64,000 bases of DNA from Ostrinia nubilalis (taxonomy: Eukaryota > Arthropoda > Insecta > Lepidoptera > Crambidae): assembly GCF_963855985.1 (NCBI RefSeq), contig NC_087099.1, positions 10,632,001 to 10,696,000 of the forward strand. Reading direction: 5' to 3'. The notes under the pieces are model-generated. The model was not told where the DNA came from. It ran no database searches and worked only from the letters and a program-made list of their open reading frames with translations. Made by a program: the position numbers and the translations under genes. How positions within the stretch are numbered: the first letter of the stretch is position 1; every line of letters starts with the position of its first letter. Below, piece after piece: positions 36,438-47,465 of the stretch.

Positions 36438-36600
36438 GTGGGTAGCTTGTTGTTTGTGAAAATAACCAGATTTGTGTCCTTTGGTCACCTATAATATCGG
36501 ATTGGCTTGGTATCTACGTATATTAATACACTTAAGCAATTACATTCTTTTATATCTGAATGAAAGATATGTGCGAACAAAGTAATAACTCATTTTACAG
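36438..36600 (+). repeat. direct repeat, copy 2
   Basis: Partner of 35742-35893; see there. It has small insertions such as GGATTGGCTTGG relative to copy 1. A third, more diverged relative of the neighbouring sequence lies at 32250-32390. Confidence 0.75.
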
Positions 36601-38654
36601 AGTAAATTAGTAGTTATTAATAGCCATGTAGTCTTGACTAATGATATCAACTACACGACACAGTGTGATGGCAACAAACATCGGAATAGCTGGATATAGC
36701 TCTTATTAATCTCTAATTAGCCTTAAAAAATATCCAATCACGTACTCTATCAAGAGCTTTCTAACCATTATCATCAATTTTGTGATGGATTGCTGCTCAT
36801 TTACCAAAACATCAAGTTTTCCTACCAGTAAAGTATAATAGATATGCTTTTAGGTTCAATTATTAAGATCATTATTAACTGAGCTGTAAAATTGTTTAAA
36901 TAATAATTAATCGCTCATTCAAGTTAGTGTGACCGTGCATTATTAATCGTAATTTTGTAAGAAAAACGTTTAAAAACAAATGGCCCGAGGACACTATTAA
37001 CAAGAATGGCATTATTGCATATAACTACATACATATTTATGTTTTAAACCACAGTATAAACACATAACCCTACATACAAGAAGTTCCAATAATTTTAGTT
37101 GCATTTCTGAATTCTAGAAGTTTCGGTAATCTGACAATTTTGTATTTTTGTTTCCCCTTACTGATTAATTTGCTTACCTTTAAAATGTTCAAAAGAACAA
37201 ATAATAATATTATCTTTCTTATTTTATTGTTTGTGAAATAAAAAAATAACCTAACTAACACCTTAATCTCTAACTAGTTAGTTGTCCTAAACATAGTACA
37301 ATATATTTGTAGCACAGAAGGCCGTAACGGCGTTTTAAAGAGGCGACACGCGACGTAGGCGCAGCGCCGCGCGACAATTAATGTCGCCGGCAACAAATGA
37401 CGCAGATGATGAATGATGCACAGTGCAGCATATTAGAGTCTACATTTTTGTTGGAAAATAGCTCTTAATACCACTACATAAGATGCTAGTATTCAGCTTG
37501 ATACCGTTGATACAATCCCGCGTCCGTGCTCTCTGGACTACGATTTAGAGTTACATAACACAAGGAAGATTGCGAAGTAAGAAATAATTTAGAACTGCGT
37601 CATTTGCGATAAGGTATAAATTGCCAAAAAATTGTCCTTGATAGAGGACAAATTGGAAACTAGAACAAGTTTCCACAATAAGCTGTAAATAAGAAAAAAA
37701 AATCGTTTAATTTTATAGGAAATAGACGCCAAAACCTGTGAGTAAATAGGTTCATTAAAATAAAAGAATAAAGGTAATTTAGCTAATTATAATTTACCTG
37801 GGTACCTCACCTTATTCTAGTTTGAAATTACTAATTTGAAAGTGTATGTAAATTTAGATTTTAGTTATTTAAATTTATTTATTGAAAACAAAGTAAATGC
37901 TAATTAGATATAGAGTACTAACAAGCGTCTAGTCAAATAACTCACAAGCTATTTACTTCTACCAATCTATCTAATTAAATAATATTTATTAACTATCTAG
38001 TATTCAACCGTATGATTTAGCATCGTAGACAAATGAGGCGTTCGTCTAATATTAGAGATGTGACCACAAATAAATCACATTAAAACTACGTGATAAATAA
38101 CGGTGATAAATCACAGAGGAATATATCAAGAAGGGTGTATAAATCATTGTTCTGAAACTCGTGGAGCTTAAACAAAATTCGTGGCTAATCAAGTGTTAAG
38201 TTTGCAGCGAGTTCAGTAGGAGGCTGGAAGGGTGAAGTGGAGGCGTAGAGGGAATAGAACAGACACCGCACAGTAATTTTAAAGTATTCAAAATCATAAA
38301 ACGTATATCCGACTCTGTGTGATCGAGTTCAACAAAATAGCATCTTTTACAAAATGCCTCAGATCTTGATTTGAAATCGATCGTACATCATAGGATTTAA
38401 TCAGGAATTTCATGAGCATAATTTATACTTAACCATTCTCCAGTAACATTCACTTACGAGTACAATACATTCATTTTAAAAATCGTAATAATATGTTTCG
38501 CTTTTTAATTCTTCATAGAGTAATTAATGATCGGTACATTACGGGATTGTTTTTCCTCTCGTTTTCACCACAACAACTCTTACATAGGCAAGCAAGATCG
38601 AAATCTAGTCCTCTTACATTTCAACGACTTACTTGACTTAATGTCCTATGTCCC
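36601..38654. other. no recognised gene
   Basis: AT-rich unique sequence. 37320-37400 is GC-richer (GCGACACGCGACGTAGGCGC). The minus frame 37070-37261 is low complexity. Nothing was recognised. Confidence 0.45.
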
Positions 38655-38819
38655 CTAGATTGGGCAGAGGGCGTCCACAACAGTCCTCCATCGCGATCGG
38701 TCTTGTGCTTCGCGTCTGATGTCACTCCAAGTCTTGTCGATTTTCTTCGCCTCGGTTACTACAGTGCGCCGCCAAGTTTGTTTGTGACTACCACGTTTGC
38801 GTTTTCCTTGGGGGTTCCA
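38655..38819 (-). pseudogene. C-terminal fragment of a LINE reverse transcriptase polyprotein
   Basis: The minus strand encodes an uninterrupted 54-residue C-terminal end with TWRRTVVTEAKKIDKTW, then EAQDRSRWRTVVDALCP and a stop. The WRRT...AQDR..WR..V.ALCP pattern is the conserved C-terminus of a group of RTE/Proto2-like or craniofacial-protein-related LINE proteins common in arthropods. Upstream coding sequence is absent, so this is a 5'-truncated copy. The region up to about 38620 is probably its 3' UTR. The clade assignment is from memory and tentative; LINE origin is well supported. Confidence 0.8.
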
Positions 38820-40249
38820 CACATTTCCATATTTGATGTCAATTTAAACTAGTGTTCAACGCGTGTTCAACTTTTTTGCGGTAAGGCCCTAAGCGTTTAT
38901 GAAAAGCACAAAGTCACCAATATTTATTAAATATTTTTTAAACTTATTTTTTATTTTCAACTGTAAATACATACTGATCTCTTTAGGCTGTGGCAAAGGA
39001 AGGGTTGTAACCACCGGAGGGCCGGAGACGCAATATAAACTGCCGGAGGACTCGCGTGATTAATGGATGTGTAATTGTTCCACATAATATACTATCTAAT
39101 AGATACGGCGACGGTCAACCGTGATGCCGACAAGATACGGTGTTGTTGTTTAATTGAGAAAAGGTTTTTTATCAACAAAAAGCATTTGGTGAATTTATGT
39201 GATTTTAATTCGATTTTAAGTCTTCACTGCGGTTTTGCAAGAGGAGTAGAATTTTTTATCAATCATTTTTCTGCTCGTTTGCCTCCTGTCCCATAAACAC
39301 AACAATAATTTAGCTAGTAGACATTTCTTAGTTATAGATAATTCAGTATAACAATTTTTTTTTCTAAGTCCATATCTTCTTAAGTCCACATGATAATTTA
39401 TTTTTCAAAAATTTCGTAGATATTCTCTCAAAAACATAGGTAGTACTATGTAGTTGAGACACACACTAGTGGACTCTACACACTTACGATTACGACTCTA
39501 TGACTATTGACAACATGTCAAAATTGTCGGAAGGTCGAATAGTTTGGTGAGTATTCTGCATAAATGAGTCGTAATAAAAAATAGAACAAAATAATAATTA
39601 TTATATGGATCCCTAAAACAACAATTAGTATCTACCTTTGACCTGTAGCAATTCCTCTTCCAAATAAGTGTGCTTCTGTATAATTTGCGTGCCTATTTTA
39701 TCAAATTGCCTAGTTCTATCCTAATATTTAGCTTATCACCGGCTAGTGGCCTATACAACCTATTTAGGTTATGATTTATTATGAATCGAGAGATATTGTC
39801 GAGTAATTATCAGGGCAGATAAATGTTATTTGCGATACAATATAATTTACTGTTGTGTTTCAATCATTCAATAGTTAAATATAGTTTCTATTTGCTCTTA
39901 AACCTTGGGACTAAATCGAATGCAAACAAATGCAGTATAACTACTATGTAAAAAACGAACACCTTTTTGCTTTTAAAATCTTGAAATACTTGAAGATAAG
40001 CATTAGAATATTTAAATTAGATACAATTTAATTAATTAACCCAATTCAAACTGAAATTAAACTTTCATATTAGAGCCATCCGCCTGTTAGTTGTATTGAA
40101 TTAGATGCCTTATCTCGGCAACCATCTTTTAAGAGGCCACAGTCTATTGTCGTATTAAAGTTCATTTAATTACACGCTGAACTCTCGTATACTTAGTATA
40201 ATGATGCAGAATGCGCTATCTTGCCATTACCTAACTTAGGCGATAAATA
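38820..40249. other. no recognised gene
   Basis: AT-rich sequence. 38990-39065 is a GC-balanced patch (ACCGGAGGGCCGGAG). The plus frame 39075-39296 is unrecognised. No element ends were seen. Confidence 0.45.
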
Positions 40250-40830
40250 ATTCAATTACTACCTTACAACGGACGGGGCGGAAAATGCTGGGTGGGCTGT
40301 AATTGCACTAATTACGTCAATCCCTCTATGTTATTAGCGATGAATTATTGATGCGCCGTCGCGTGATAAATGATCTACACTCGCACAGAATGCCGATTCC
40401 ATTTTATTTACCGTCGCTCCTAAATACCTAACGTGATTGATTAACAAACAAAATTAATCAAAACGGCAAACGTGTGCCGAATTTGGGCATTGCGTTGAAG
40501 TTCGTCTACGCGCCGCTAGATGTCGCTCTCCGAAAAATAGTTCCGTAATCCGCCGCGAGCGCTGTAGGCGCGCAATAAAAGTTTTTATTATTATTTTATT
40601 GCGCAGTTATCGGAGTTGTTTATTGACATTCTATTATAAAGTCGTAAATAAGCGGTGGATGGAGTGCAGTAAAGCCGTTTGTCATGCGGAGCAGATTTGA
40701 GATGATAGTGACACCGCGGTGAAGGCGTCAGAGGTCGTGATTTACGTCGGACGTTTATGGTACAATTAGTTGAATAGGCGATTACGAGCGCATTAGTTTT
40801 TATGAGGCATTAAAGTTGATTTTAATGGGC
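40250..40830. promoter_or_regulatory. possible enhancer block with Exd/Hox-type motifs
   Basis: A 580-bp balanced block. It contains AATTGCACTAATTACG, TGATTGATTA (40434-40443, close to labial-type Exd/Hox sites), GTAATCC near 40545 (K50 type) and TGATTTACG (40738-40746, nine of ten to TGATTTAYGG). There is no open frame of note. The motifs are seen directly; a regulatory role is inferred. Confidence 0.3.
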
Positions 40831-41317
40831 AGTTCCTCAAATGTTTACATGTCGAACGGTAGCTTATTAGGGTAATATGAATTTTATTATGTCATATTAG
40901 CTAACTGCCTATTATAATAAAATGATATCAAACACTTATCATCATAATTAACACTAAAATTCATTCATGAATGTAATAGCCGATACGAAGTATTATTACA
41001 ACTAAATTAATTGAATTTAATAGTCAATCATTATGTGTAATCAGAAGACGAGTCATTAAATACTGTTTTTTTTTCTTTGTTATTGGTGATATTATTTTTA
41101 TGTTTTATATTAGCTGTAAGTTTCCCTATAAGCTTAAAATACTTTTTTATTCTAATCAATGAATAACATAAAAAACAAATGACAGCACTTTAATAACTTA
41201 TCTTTAATCAATCAACAATCCCATCCCGAGTGCATTAGCCATATCTCATGCCGCAGTATGGAGATGATCAGCCTTTTTAATAATAATACAATAGGGGTGC
41301 TCAGCGTCCCCTAAAAA
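40831..41317. other. no recognised gene
   Basis: AT-rich spacer without recognised features. Confidence 0.5.
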
Positions 41318-41470
41318 TTAAAATGGCGTCGGAGCGCGCGCTTTCGATTGGCGGCCATAGTTCATTCGCTCGCCGGCCGGGGCGCGCGGTGCACGTCGTT
41401 TGTCTATGTCCAGGACCTCCCCTCTAGGAGAAATATCTCAGACGCAAGGGTGCGAGTGACAATGTTGCTC
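41318..41470. other. GC-rich island, possible element end
   Basis: An abrupt GC-rich patch (CGGAGCGCGCGC, CGCCGGCCGGGGCGCGCGGT) ending near TTTGTCTATGTCC, a phrase also seen at the right border of the inverted repeat at 51171-51940 (GACCATAGACAAAAC in reverse). It may be the end of a related mobile element. The frame 41348-41572 is not recognised. Confidence 0.3.
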
Positions 41471-43121
41471 TATAAATCGATGTGTCAAAACAGGGACCGC
41501 CGAAATTTATGGGTTGTATCGCATTGTTTTTTGGGAAGGACACAAATGTTTTTGTTTTTTTTTGGAAAATAGCAAAGAGGAAAATAAAAATAGATTTAAC
41601 TCTCATAATAAAATACCAATGTAGAGTGAAATGAAAACTTTTTGCGATAGATAATTTTATCCCGTTCACAATACGAAAAGTTTTTTTTGTGTCTAACTCT
41701 GATATAGATTTTCAGTATTATAAATGTAGAGTTTCGACATTTCTTTTCAACCCGAAAACGTCAAATTCCAACCGCTTGATTTATTTCGAAGCTTAATTAG
41801 TTTTTTCGTGCTGCCTAAACATAAGTAATCCTAATCTATGTTTATGAATGTAGAGAAGCAATAAGTCAGAGAGACAGGTTCAACTACTGATTAGGTTCCC
41901 AAAATGCGTCTGCTTTTACCAAAATTCGTTTGCTGCTGAAAAAAAACCACAATGACTGAACTGACCCTTATTATGTTAGTTGTAGAGTCGAAGTCAGGAA
42001 ATTTTTGATTTGGTCAGATGTAACCTTGGTTTGGTTTTCAGAGCTTTGCGTGTCTAAAGACAGTTTAAGGGGGCTCACGCACTTCTCCGAAATTATTTTA
42101 ATAAACCAGGTTAGGTGAATGTTTCTGATATTTTTCCGACTGAAGGGAAAGTTGGTTGGTTTATTTTTCTATTTTCATCGGAATTCGGGGGCCCCACGTC
42201 GTAATTTTCACTTTTTCAACACTACCGTTATACTCTGATAACAGCAATTTATTGCTCTTCGATATTAATTTATTTGTTAATTTTTTATTTCCTACTTTGT
42301 AGGTAAGCGTAAATCTAATTAGAATGATTACAAGTAAATAAGTTAGTTGGCTTGGGTTCATGTTTTCTTATTTCTAATAATAGGATGTGTTCTAAAATAA
42401 TATCTATCAATATTCAGTGTACGTCTCAGACATTATAATTTAGAATTGTTAACGATTACGGCGCATAGATAAATAATAATTTGCATTGTTCCAACCAGTA
42501 TTAAGTCCGACAAAAGTTGACCAAAAATAAATCACCGACAACAACTCTATCTTTGAAACAAAGCATTCGCAACGATTATTATCTTTAGAACAAACTTAAT
42601 GCATTTAAGGCTAGTAGCGACACGGTCTAGAGACATTTTGCTATCAGGCAAGCTTACCTTTTCACGCAGCATCGTCTTATTCCCTTTAAAATAGAGTTCA
42701 TTTTGTGGTATTACAACTGTAGAGTCCTGGCAAATATAGGGTTGTAAGTTCTGGCCATGATAATACGTCTTAAGTTGAAGGTGGTAAGGTCGAGAATGGT
42801 GGCTGTTTGAGCGGTGATAATGTTAAATAAATACTAGAGGAGCAGTCGTGATCGAGGATCGTGATTGCGACACCGGCTGCGTGCCCTTTGTACACGGTTC
42901 CGTACCCGTGAAAAATCACTTGAACATATGCAAGTGCCTGCCAGCTCCCTGGCGACGTTCTAATCCAGGGTAGCGTTGGCAGAAAAACTGAGGAATCGGC
43001 TGATTGGCGCTGAAGAAGCTAGGTCCTCTGCTACCCTCATACACTTAAACTGATCCAGGAGTCCCTTTTAGGTGTTAATCATCGCAGTGCCCATTACAGA
43101 AGACATGCGTAAACACAGCCC
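41471..43121. other. no recognised gene
   Basis: AT-rich to 42600. 42780-43090 is balanced (GATCGTGATTGCGACACCGG and following) and may be a decayed LINE or conserved block. I could not identify it. No intact frame. Confidence 0.4.
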
Positions 43122-43233
43122 CCTTATTACAAAAAGTTAGACTCAGTTTGAACCCTGGTTTAAATTGACATTTTGTATGGAAATGTCATTTTAAACCAGA
43201 GTTCGTCTCGGGTTTAACTTTTTTGTAATAAGG
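43122..43233. mobile_element. 112-bp foldback MITE
   Basis: The ends CCTTATTACAAAAAGTTA and the mirrored TAACTTTTTTGTAATAAGG form terminal inverted repeats of about 20 bp. The palindromy continues inward (ACTCAGTTTGAACCC / GGGTTTAAC; CTGGTTTAAA / TTTAAACCAG; TGACATTT / AAATGTCA), so nearly the whole unit is one hairpin around TGTATGG. No clear target duplication was seen. Confidence 0.85.
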
Positions 43234-43721
43234 TCCTATAATGATCGCCAGTTCTTCTCTCGGTGGCTTCTGCATTCGCTACCTGGTAAAAACGTAAAAA
43301 AGTCAATAAAATTTAGTTACGTAAATTATTTGTACAGAATATCATTATGTTTGTTGCTACAAAGTTTTCACCTTTGGAACTTGTTTGAAACTTAGTATTC
43401 AGTGTCATAGTTTTTTTAATTCCCATTGTTTTAAAATTCATTAATTTTAAACATAATAACTTAAGTTCATATCAAATGTTGATCCTTAGAACGCTCTTGA
43501 CCTCTATACTGAACGTGGTCTTGGTTGGCTGAACGATCTACTGAAAAACGATTTTCACGCGCGCGTAATTGTGGCCCATAATAAAACAATAACTCAACTC
43601 AACAATACACAATTTTCGACTGTCATCAATCAATCCTAACAAGACGTACACATTACAGATATCCTGAAACGTTTTTCTGCTGACCACCCCAATAAACAAT
43701 ACAGCAAATAAGCATTTGGTG
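43234..43721. other. no recognised gene
   Basis: AT-rich spacer leading to the hAT-type element. GCGCGCG occurs near 43560. Confidence 0.5.
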
Positions 43722-44061
43722 TAGGGTTGCCATCCGTCCGAGTTCTATTTAGAGGGCGTCCGGGAAGAGTCCGAGCGGGGTTTTATTTGTTAAAAAAAAG
43801 ATTTCTTTTTATCTACAACGAGGAAGCTCTTGGCTTGTATCTCACCTGATGGTAAGTGATGATTAGGCCGAAGGTGGAAGCGAGCTTCACCCGGAATCCT
43901 CAACCACAGAGGAACTGGCTATTACCTCTAACTGCCGGAACACAACAATGCTGTTAACATAGTCTTGGGCCAATGCCGGGCGATGCGTCTAAGTTTTATA
44001 AAAACCTGTTGACATATCCCCGTATTGTCCTGGTTGCCAAATTTTAAAGATGGCAACCCTA
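43722..44061. mobile_element. 340-bp hAT-type MITE carrying a LINE insertion
   Basis: The 13-bp ends TAGGGTTGCCATC (43722-43734) and GATGGCAACCCTA (44049-44061) are perfect inverted repeats. They are flanked by ATTTGGTG (43714-43721) and AATTGGTG (44062-44069), an 8-bp duplication with one difference, as expected for hAT. TAGGGTTGCC-type ends are typical of the superfamily. Most of the interior is a LINE 3' end (43800-43990), so the original MITE was about 150 bp. Confidence 0.8.
43793..43990 (-). mobile_element. 5'-truncated LINE 3' end nested in the hAT MITE
   Basis: Read on the minus strand it ends CACTTACCATCAGGTGAGAT, then CTTCCTCGTTGTAGAT and an A-rich tail. It shares CTCTGTGGTTGAGGATTC and CGCTTCCACCTTCG with 11985-12113. 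It has no coding frame. It was inserted by retrotransposition into the hAT element. Confidence 0.65.
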
Positions 44062-44305
44062 AATTGGTGTAACACGCGAGCATTATGCATCGGTGAGGCG
44101 GCGCGGGCGCAGCTATCGGCAGATAAGTTTTAATTAAAACCGCTGCCCCGCAATAGGAGGTTTAAAATCATGTTATTATTATTTTGTAAGACAAAAGGCA
44201 GTTAAAGTTATTCCAAAAACACATAATAGATTATAATAAATAAGATCCGGTTGATCAAATGAAGATATTGAGAAAACTGAAAAGTACAAGCAACGCGGGC
44301 AGCGC

Positions 44306-44395
44306 AGGACCGCTCATTGTGGAAAACCTTGGAGGGGGCCTTTGTCCAGCAGTGGACGTCATTTGGCTGAAACGAACAAACGAACGAACAAGCAT
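44306..44395 (+). pseudogene. C-terminal tail of a LINE reverse transcriptase, truncated
   Basis: It encodes QDRSLWKTLEGAFVQQWTSF-G and a stop at 44368-44370, the conserved C-terminus of lepidopteran RTE-like LINE proteins (usual form DRSLWRSLGEAYVQQWTS). It is followed by an AACGAACA-type short tandem tail, as in RTE-group elements. The match to 50656-50822 and 48312-48520 in this window supports the call. Upstream to about 44285 is compatible but decayed. Confidence 0.85.
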
Positions 44396-44988
44396 ACAAA
44401 TGCAGAATAAACTGAAGTAAGCACAGAAACTACGTTCAGGCTTCGGCACTCCTTGAAGGATGCGAGAATTAATGTTCTCAACTTAAATATTACAAACATT
44501 CATTCCCTTATTATTTCTATTTGCTAGTAGCTTGAAGTCTAATACTTCATAATCACTACATGTCATGATTTTAACACTTTTCAGAACGTTCTACTAAATT
44601 ACGCAGAGCTGAGTCACATACGCGTCGCGCCATACGAAAGTGTTTGTTTACAGTCCAAATCAGTACTAGAATCGACACCCGATTAGACCAATAGTGTTAA
44701 TTTAGAATTCGAACACCGAACCCGACGAGTATGGCGCACAAGGGATCATAAAATATTATGACTCTATTCTATTCGATACGTGATAAAACGGATCAATGGT
44801 GAATGTTAATACTGGCCCTACGGTGGCGACACCGATGAGCTTCCCGGAAGTATAAGAATGGACATTCTCGGGCTTTAGACCTTTGCTGGGGTCATATTGA
44901 GTACTAAAATAATGCATGGAAACAGGTTATAATATGTATTTGTATTCGATGGTAAACGTCAGACTTCCGCAGAAGAAATGTATACTAA
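44396..44988. other. no recognised gene
   Basis: AT-rich spacer between the LINE tail and the Harbinger-type MITE. Nothing was recognised. Confidence 0.5.
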
Positions 44989-45090
44989 CACCCGTATTCA
45001 CAAACGGTGCTTGCTTAAGTGAAGAAGCAAATCAAACGCACAGCGTTGAATAGAGCTCTGTGATTGGTTCATAATAATAATAATAATAAT

Positions 45091-45887
45091 GTGCAATTGC
45101 TGACGAGGTAATGATGACGAACAACTATCGAAAATATATCCTGAAAGACGGTACGGTCGACATTTGTCGAGCATGCCACCGTCCCGGAGAGTCACTCAGG
45201 CATATAATTTCTGGTTGTTCGCATCTTGCTAACGGTGAGTATTTGCACAGGCATAACCTAGTAGCCAGAATCATCCACCAGCAACTTGCTCTTCAGTACG
45301 GCCTTCTTGAATCTGAGACGCCATATTACCAGTACCAGCCGGTGCCAGTTCTTGAAAATGGTCATGCATTGCTCTATTGGGATCGGTCTATCATCACAGA
45401 CAGGACTATTGTCTGTAATAAACCTGATATTGTGGTGGTTGATCGATCCCAACGTCGGGCAGTGCTCGTTGACATCACCATCCCGCATGACGAAAACCTC
45501 GTGAAGGCCGAAAAGGAAAAACAAAGCAAATACCTTGACTTGGCCCACGAGGTGACCGCCATGTGGGATGTTGACTCGACGATCATTGTCCCGATAGTTG
45601 TCTCGGCAAACGGGCTAATAGCGAAGAGCTTCGACCAACATCTAAAGAAGCTCTCGCTAGATGGTTGGCTCAAGGGTCAGATTCAAAAGGCGGTGATCCT
45701 CAGCACGGCACGCATTGTCCGGAGGTTCCTCAGCCTGTGACCCTGACCACCGGTAGCCTGGGCCCTGCTCCGCTGCCAGCGGGTTAACTATTTTTAAGAT
45801 TTTTGTTTTTATAATGTATTTTTTTTTGATAATAATTACATTGTAAAAAGAAAAAATTAAAAATAAGAAAGTAAGATGAATAAAGGA
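45091..45887 (+). mobile_element. 5'-truncated Dong/R4-like non-LTR retrotransposon
   Basis: The 3' part of a site-selective LINE: coding sequence for the end of the protein, then a 3' UTR of about 150 bp. The coding frame is open from the junction at 45091 to the stop at 45738-45740. The left junction abuts a (TAA)n tract and the right end returns to AATAATAAT (45887-45898), so the copy lies between two TAA tracts. As I recall, Dong of the silkmoth also inserts in TAA repeats. Truncation at the 5' side is the normal product of target-primed reverse transcription. Confidence 0.85.
45111..45740 (+). pseudogene. C-terminal part of a LINE polyprotein: CCHC zinc knuckle plus restriction-like endonuclease
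   Basis: The 209-residue frame has no internal stop. Near its start is a CCHC motif (C19-x2-C22-x8-H31-x4-C36). A restriction-enzyme-like endonuclease follows: KPDIVVVD with the catalytic PD at residues 105-106, then D121 in AVLVDITIP, and conserved KYLDLAHE at 140-147. This order, zinc knuckle then PD-(D/E)xK nuclease at the C-terminus, defines the R2/R4/Dong-type LINEs. The nuclease would nick the target to prime reverse transcription. The whole reverse transcriptase domain is missing, so the fragment cannot move itself. The listed ATG is arbitrary; the frame runs on upstream to 45090. The intact frame suggests a fairly young insertion. Confidence 0.88.
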
Positions 45888-46064
45888 ATAATAATAAATA
45901 CACTTTATTGCACACCAAACAAATAACATAACAGAAGAAAAGGAACACACAAGGTACAATTAGGTACAATTAGTTCATGTGTTACCCTGTGCGTCCACGC
46001 GCACTGTGAGATCTCATAGTAATGTTTGTGAATACGGGCGTAAGGCTCGGATGTGCCATTTTAC

Positions 46065-46170
46065 ATTAACTAAAACAATTCAAAAGTCTGTCGAACCCCA
46101 TACAGCCATACAAAAAACACCGGTTAAGGTTATATTTACGATAAAGGTAAGACTGCAACTTCGGCTTAGA
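46065..46170 (-). repeat. dispersed CACCGGTT repeat, copy 1
   Basis: It shares AAAGTCTGT, CATACAAAAAACACCGGTTA and the ACGATAAAGGTAAG stretch with 63505-63625, in the same orientation, and with 46628-46756 in reverse. It is the most diverged of the three. Strand is given relative to the 46628 copy. Confidence 0.5.
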
Positions 46171-46627
46171 GAAGAAAGAAAACGTTGACGTAGATGACTG
46201 CGATTTCAGAGACAAAAGAAAATGAAAGTCGTAAAGGTTATTGTATACCTATATTTTTTGAGATTTCTGCAAACAAATGATTTATAATGTTAGAAGACAA
46301 TAAATAAGCAGACTACAGGCCGAATAATGTATAATTCAGATGCCGTTTGTGTTTTTAAGCGTTAAGAATACGCGTTTGAAGTCACACTATATTGCCAAAA
46401 ATATTAATTGCTTTACTTTTGAAGGACAAAGTTTCTTTGGTTCATCCATATATACATTTCCAAGAATGTAAGAGTGATCTCTTAAAAATACAATGCGAAA
46501 TTAATTTGATATTCCATTTAGAATATTTTTGCATCTAATTCCAGCCGTGACTCGCATAATTTTAACAGTCATTGCTACAAACACTGACTTAGGGACGTGA
46601 AACGAAGCTGAAACTGATGCATAGTTT
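46171..46627. other. no recognised gene
   Basis: AT-rich spacer between two copies of the CACCGGTT repeat. Confidence 0.5.
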
Positions 46628-46756
46628 TATGCTGAGTTGCTCTACCTAACTTTAACCGTAACTATAACGATAACCGGTGTATTTTGTATGGAATTTAACA
46701 ACAGATTTTTGACGTTTGTTGAAGTCAAAGTAAGATGTTGCAATCCAGCCTTAATC
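46628..46756 (+). repeat. dispersed CACCGGTT repeat, copy 2
   Basis: It runs through TTTAACCGTAACTATAACGA, TAACCGGTGTATTTTGTATG, CAGATTTTTGACGTTTGTTG and AAAGTAAGATGTTGCAA. The reverse complement of nearly the whole stretch recurs at 63505-63625. It is a dispersed non-coding repeat common in lepidopteran genomes as I recall; the class is not determined. Confidence 0.75.
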
Positions 46757-47384
46757 TGTGATTAGTTAAATTTTAACAGAACTAAGGAGGCCGACCTTAA
46801 ATAATGGGAAAAAGGTTAGGGAAAAGAAGTTACATTTTAACATTTGAACCAACCAAATATCGAATTTAATTTTATGCATAGATTAGTATTTAAGGATCGT
46901 AGTCGTACGAGATAATGAGCCTTAAGTTAACTTTACAGTTATTTAATTATTTATTTATCTCGCGAGCGGATCGGGCCACTTTGACAGTGACAAGCAATAA
47001 ATAACCCACCTGAATCCCATATTATGTCCAAATGTCAGAATCCGTACGTGTGCCCAATTCAAATGGTATGGGCACGTGTTCTTATTGTTTAGGTTTTATG
47101 AGTTTGGTGTCTACAAGCTATAAAAAATTAAAATGAAGGGCTTTCATTGAAAGCACAGAATAGATAATACTAGTACAAGAAAGCAGACTTGTGATGTGCT
47201 GGTATGTATTTTTATAGTAGTGTTATCTCAAGCAAATTTTTAGATACAGTCATTTTAAAAGTAAGTATTTAGTGACACCACTTTTCTACAATAAATAATT
47301 CAATACTTACAACAGTTTCTATAGGATGTAATCGAGCATGAGTTAAGGCAAATTAAGCAGTCGTTTCACCGAAAGGACAGCCAG
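46757..47384. other. no recognised gene
   Basis: AT-rich spacer. Nothing was recognised. Confidence 0.5.
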
Positions 47385-47465
47385 GAGTTAAATCTGGCGC
47401 CCATTGCGTTCAAGACTATAATATACCACTTACCATCGGATGCTCGCAAACGACTACAAAAATGT
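47385..47465 (+). mobile_element. possible LINE 3' UTR remnant
   Basis: GGCGCCCATTGCGTTC then ACCACTTACCATCGGATGCT and CGCAAACG resembles the CACTTACCATCAGGTGAG end of poly-A-tailed lepidopteran LINEs (compare 43793-43990). It is heavily decayed. Confidence 0.35.

Larger units (their letters stand above)
44989..46040. mobile_element. Harbinger-type MITE split by a Dong-like LINE
   Basis: The ends CACCCGTATTCACAAAC (44989-45005) and GTTTGTGAATACGGGCG (46024-46040) match as inverted repeats at 16 of 17 positions. They are flanked by TAA on both sides (44986-44988 and 46041-46043), the target duplication of the PIF/Harbinger group. The left arm runs to a (TAA)n tract at 45071-45090, and the right arm begins after 45898 with another AAT-rich tract. 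The LINE at 45091-45887 entered between them. CCCGTATTCACAAAC-ended MITEs are common in Lepidoptera (from memory). Confidence 0.85.

Noticed and set aside
45374..45673. Minus-strand frames opposite the LINE coding sequence
   Set aside because: Shadows of the retrotransposon frame, which has diagnostic motifs.
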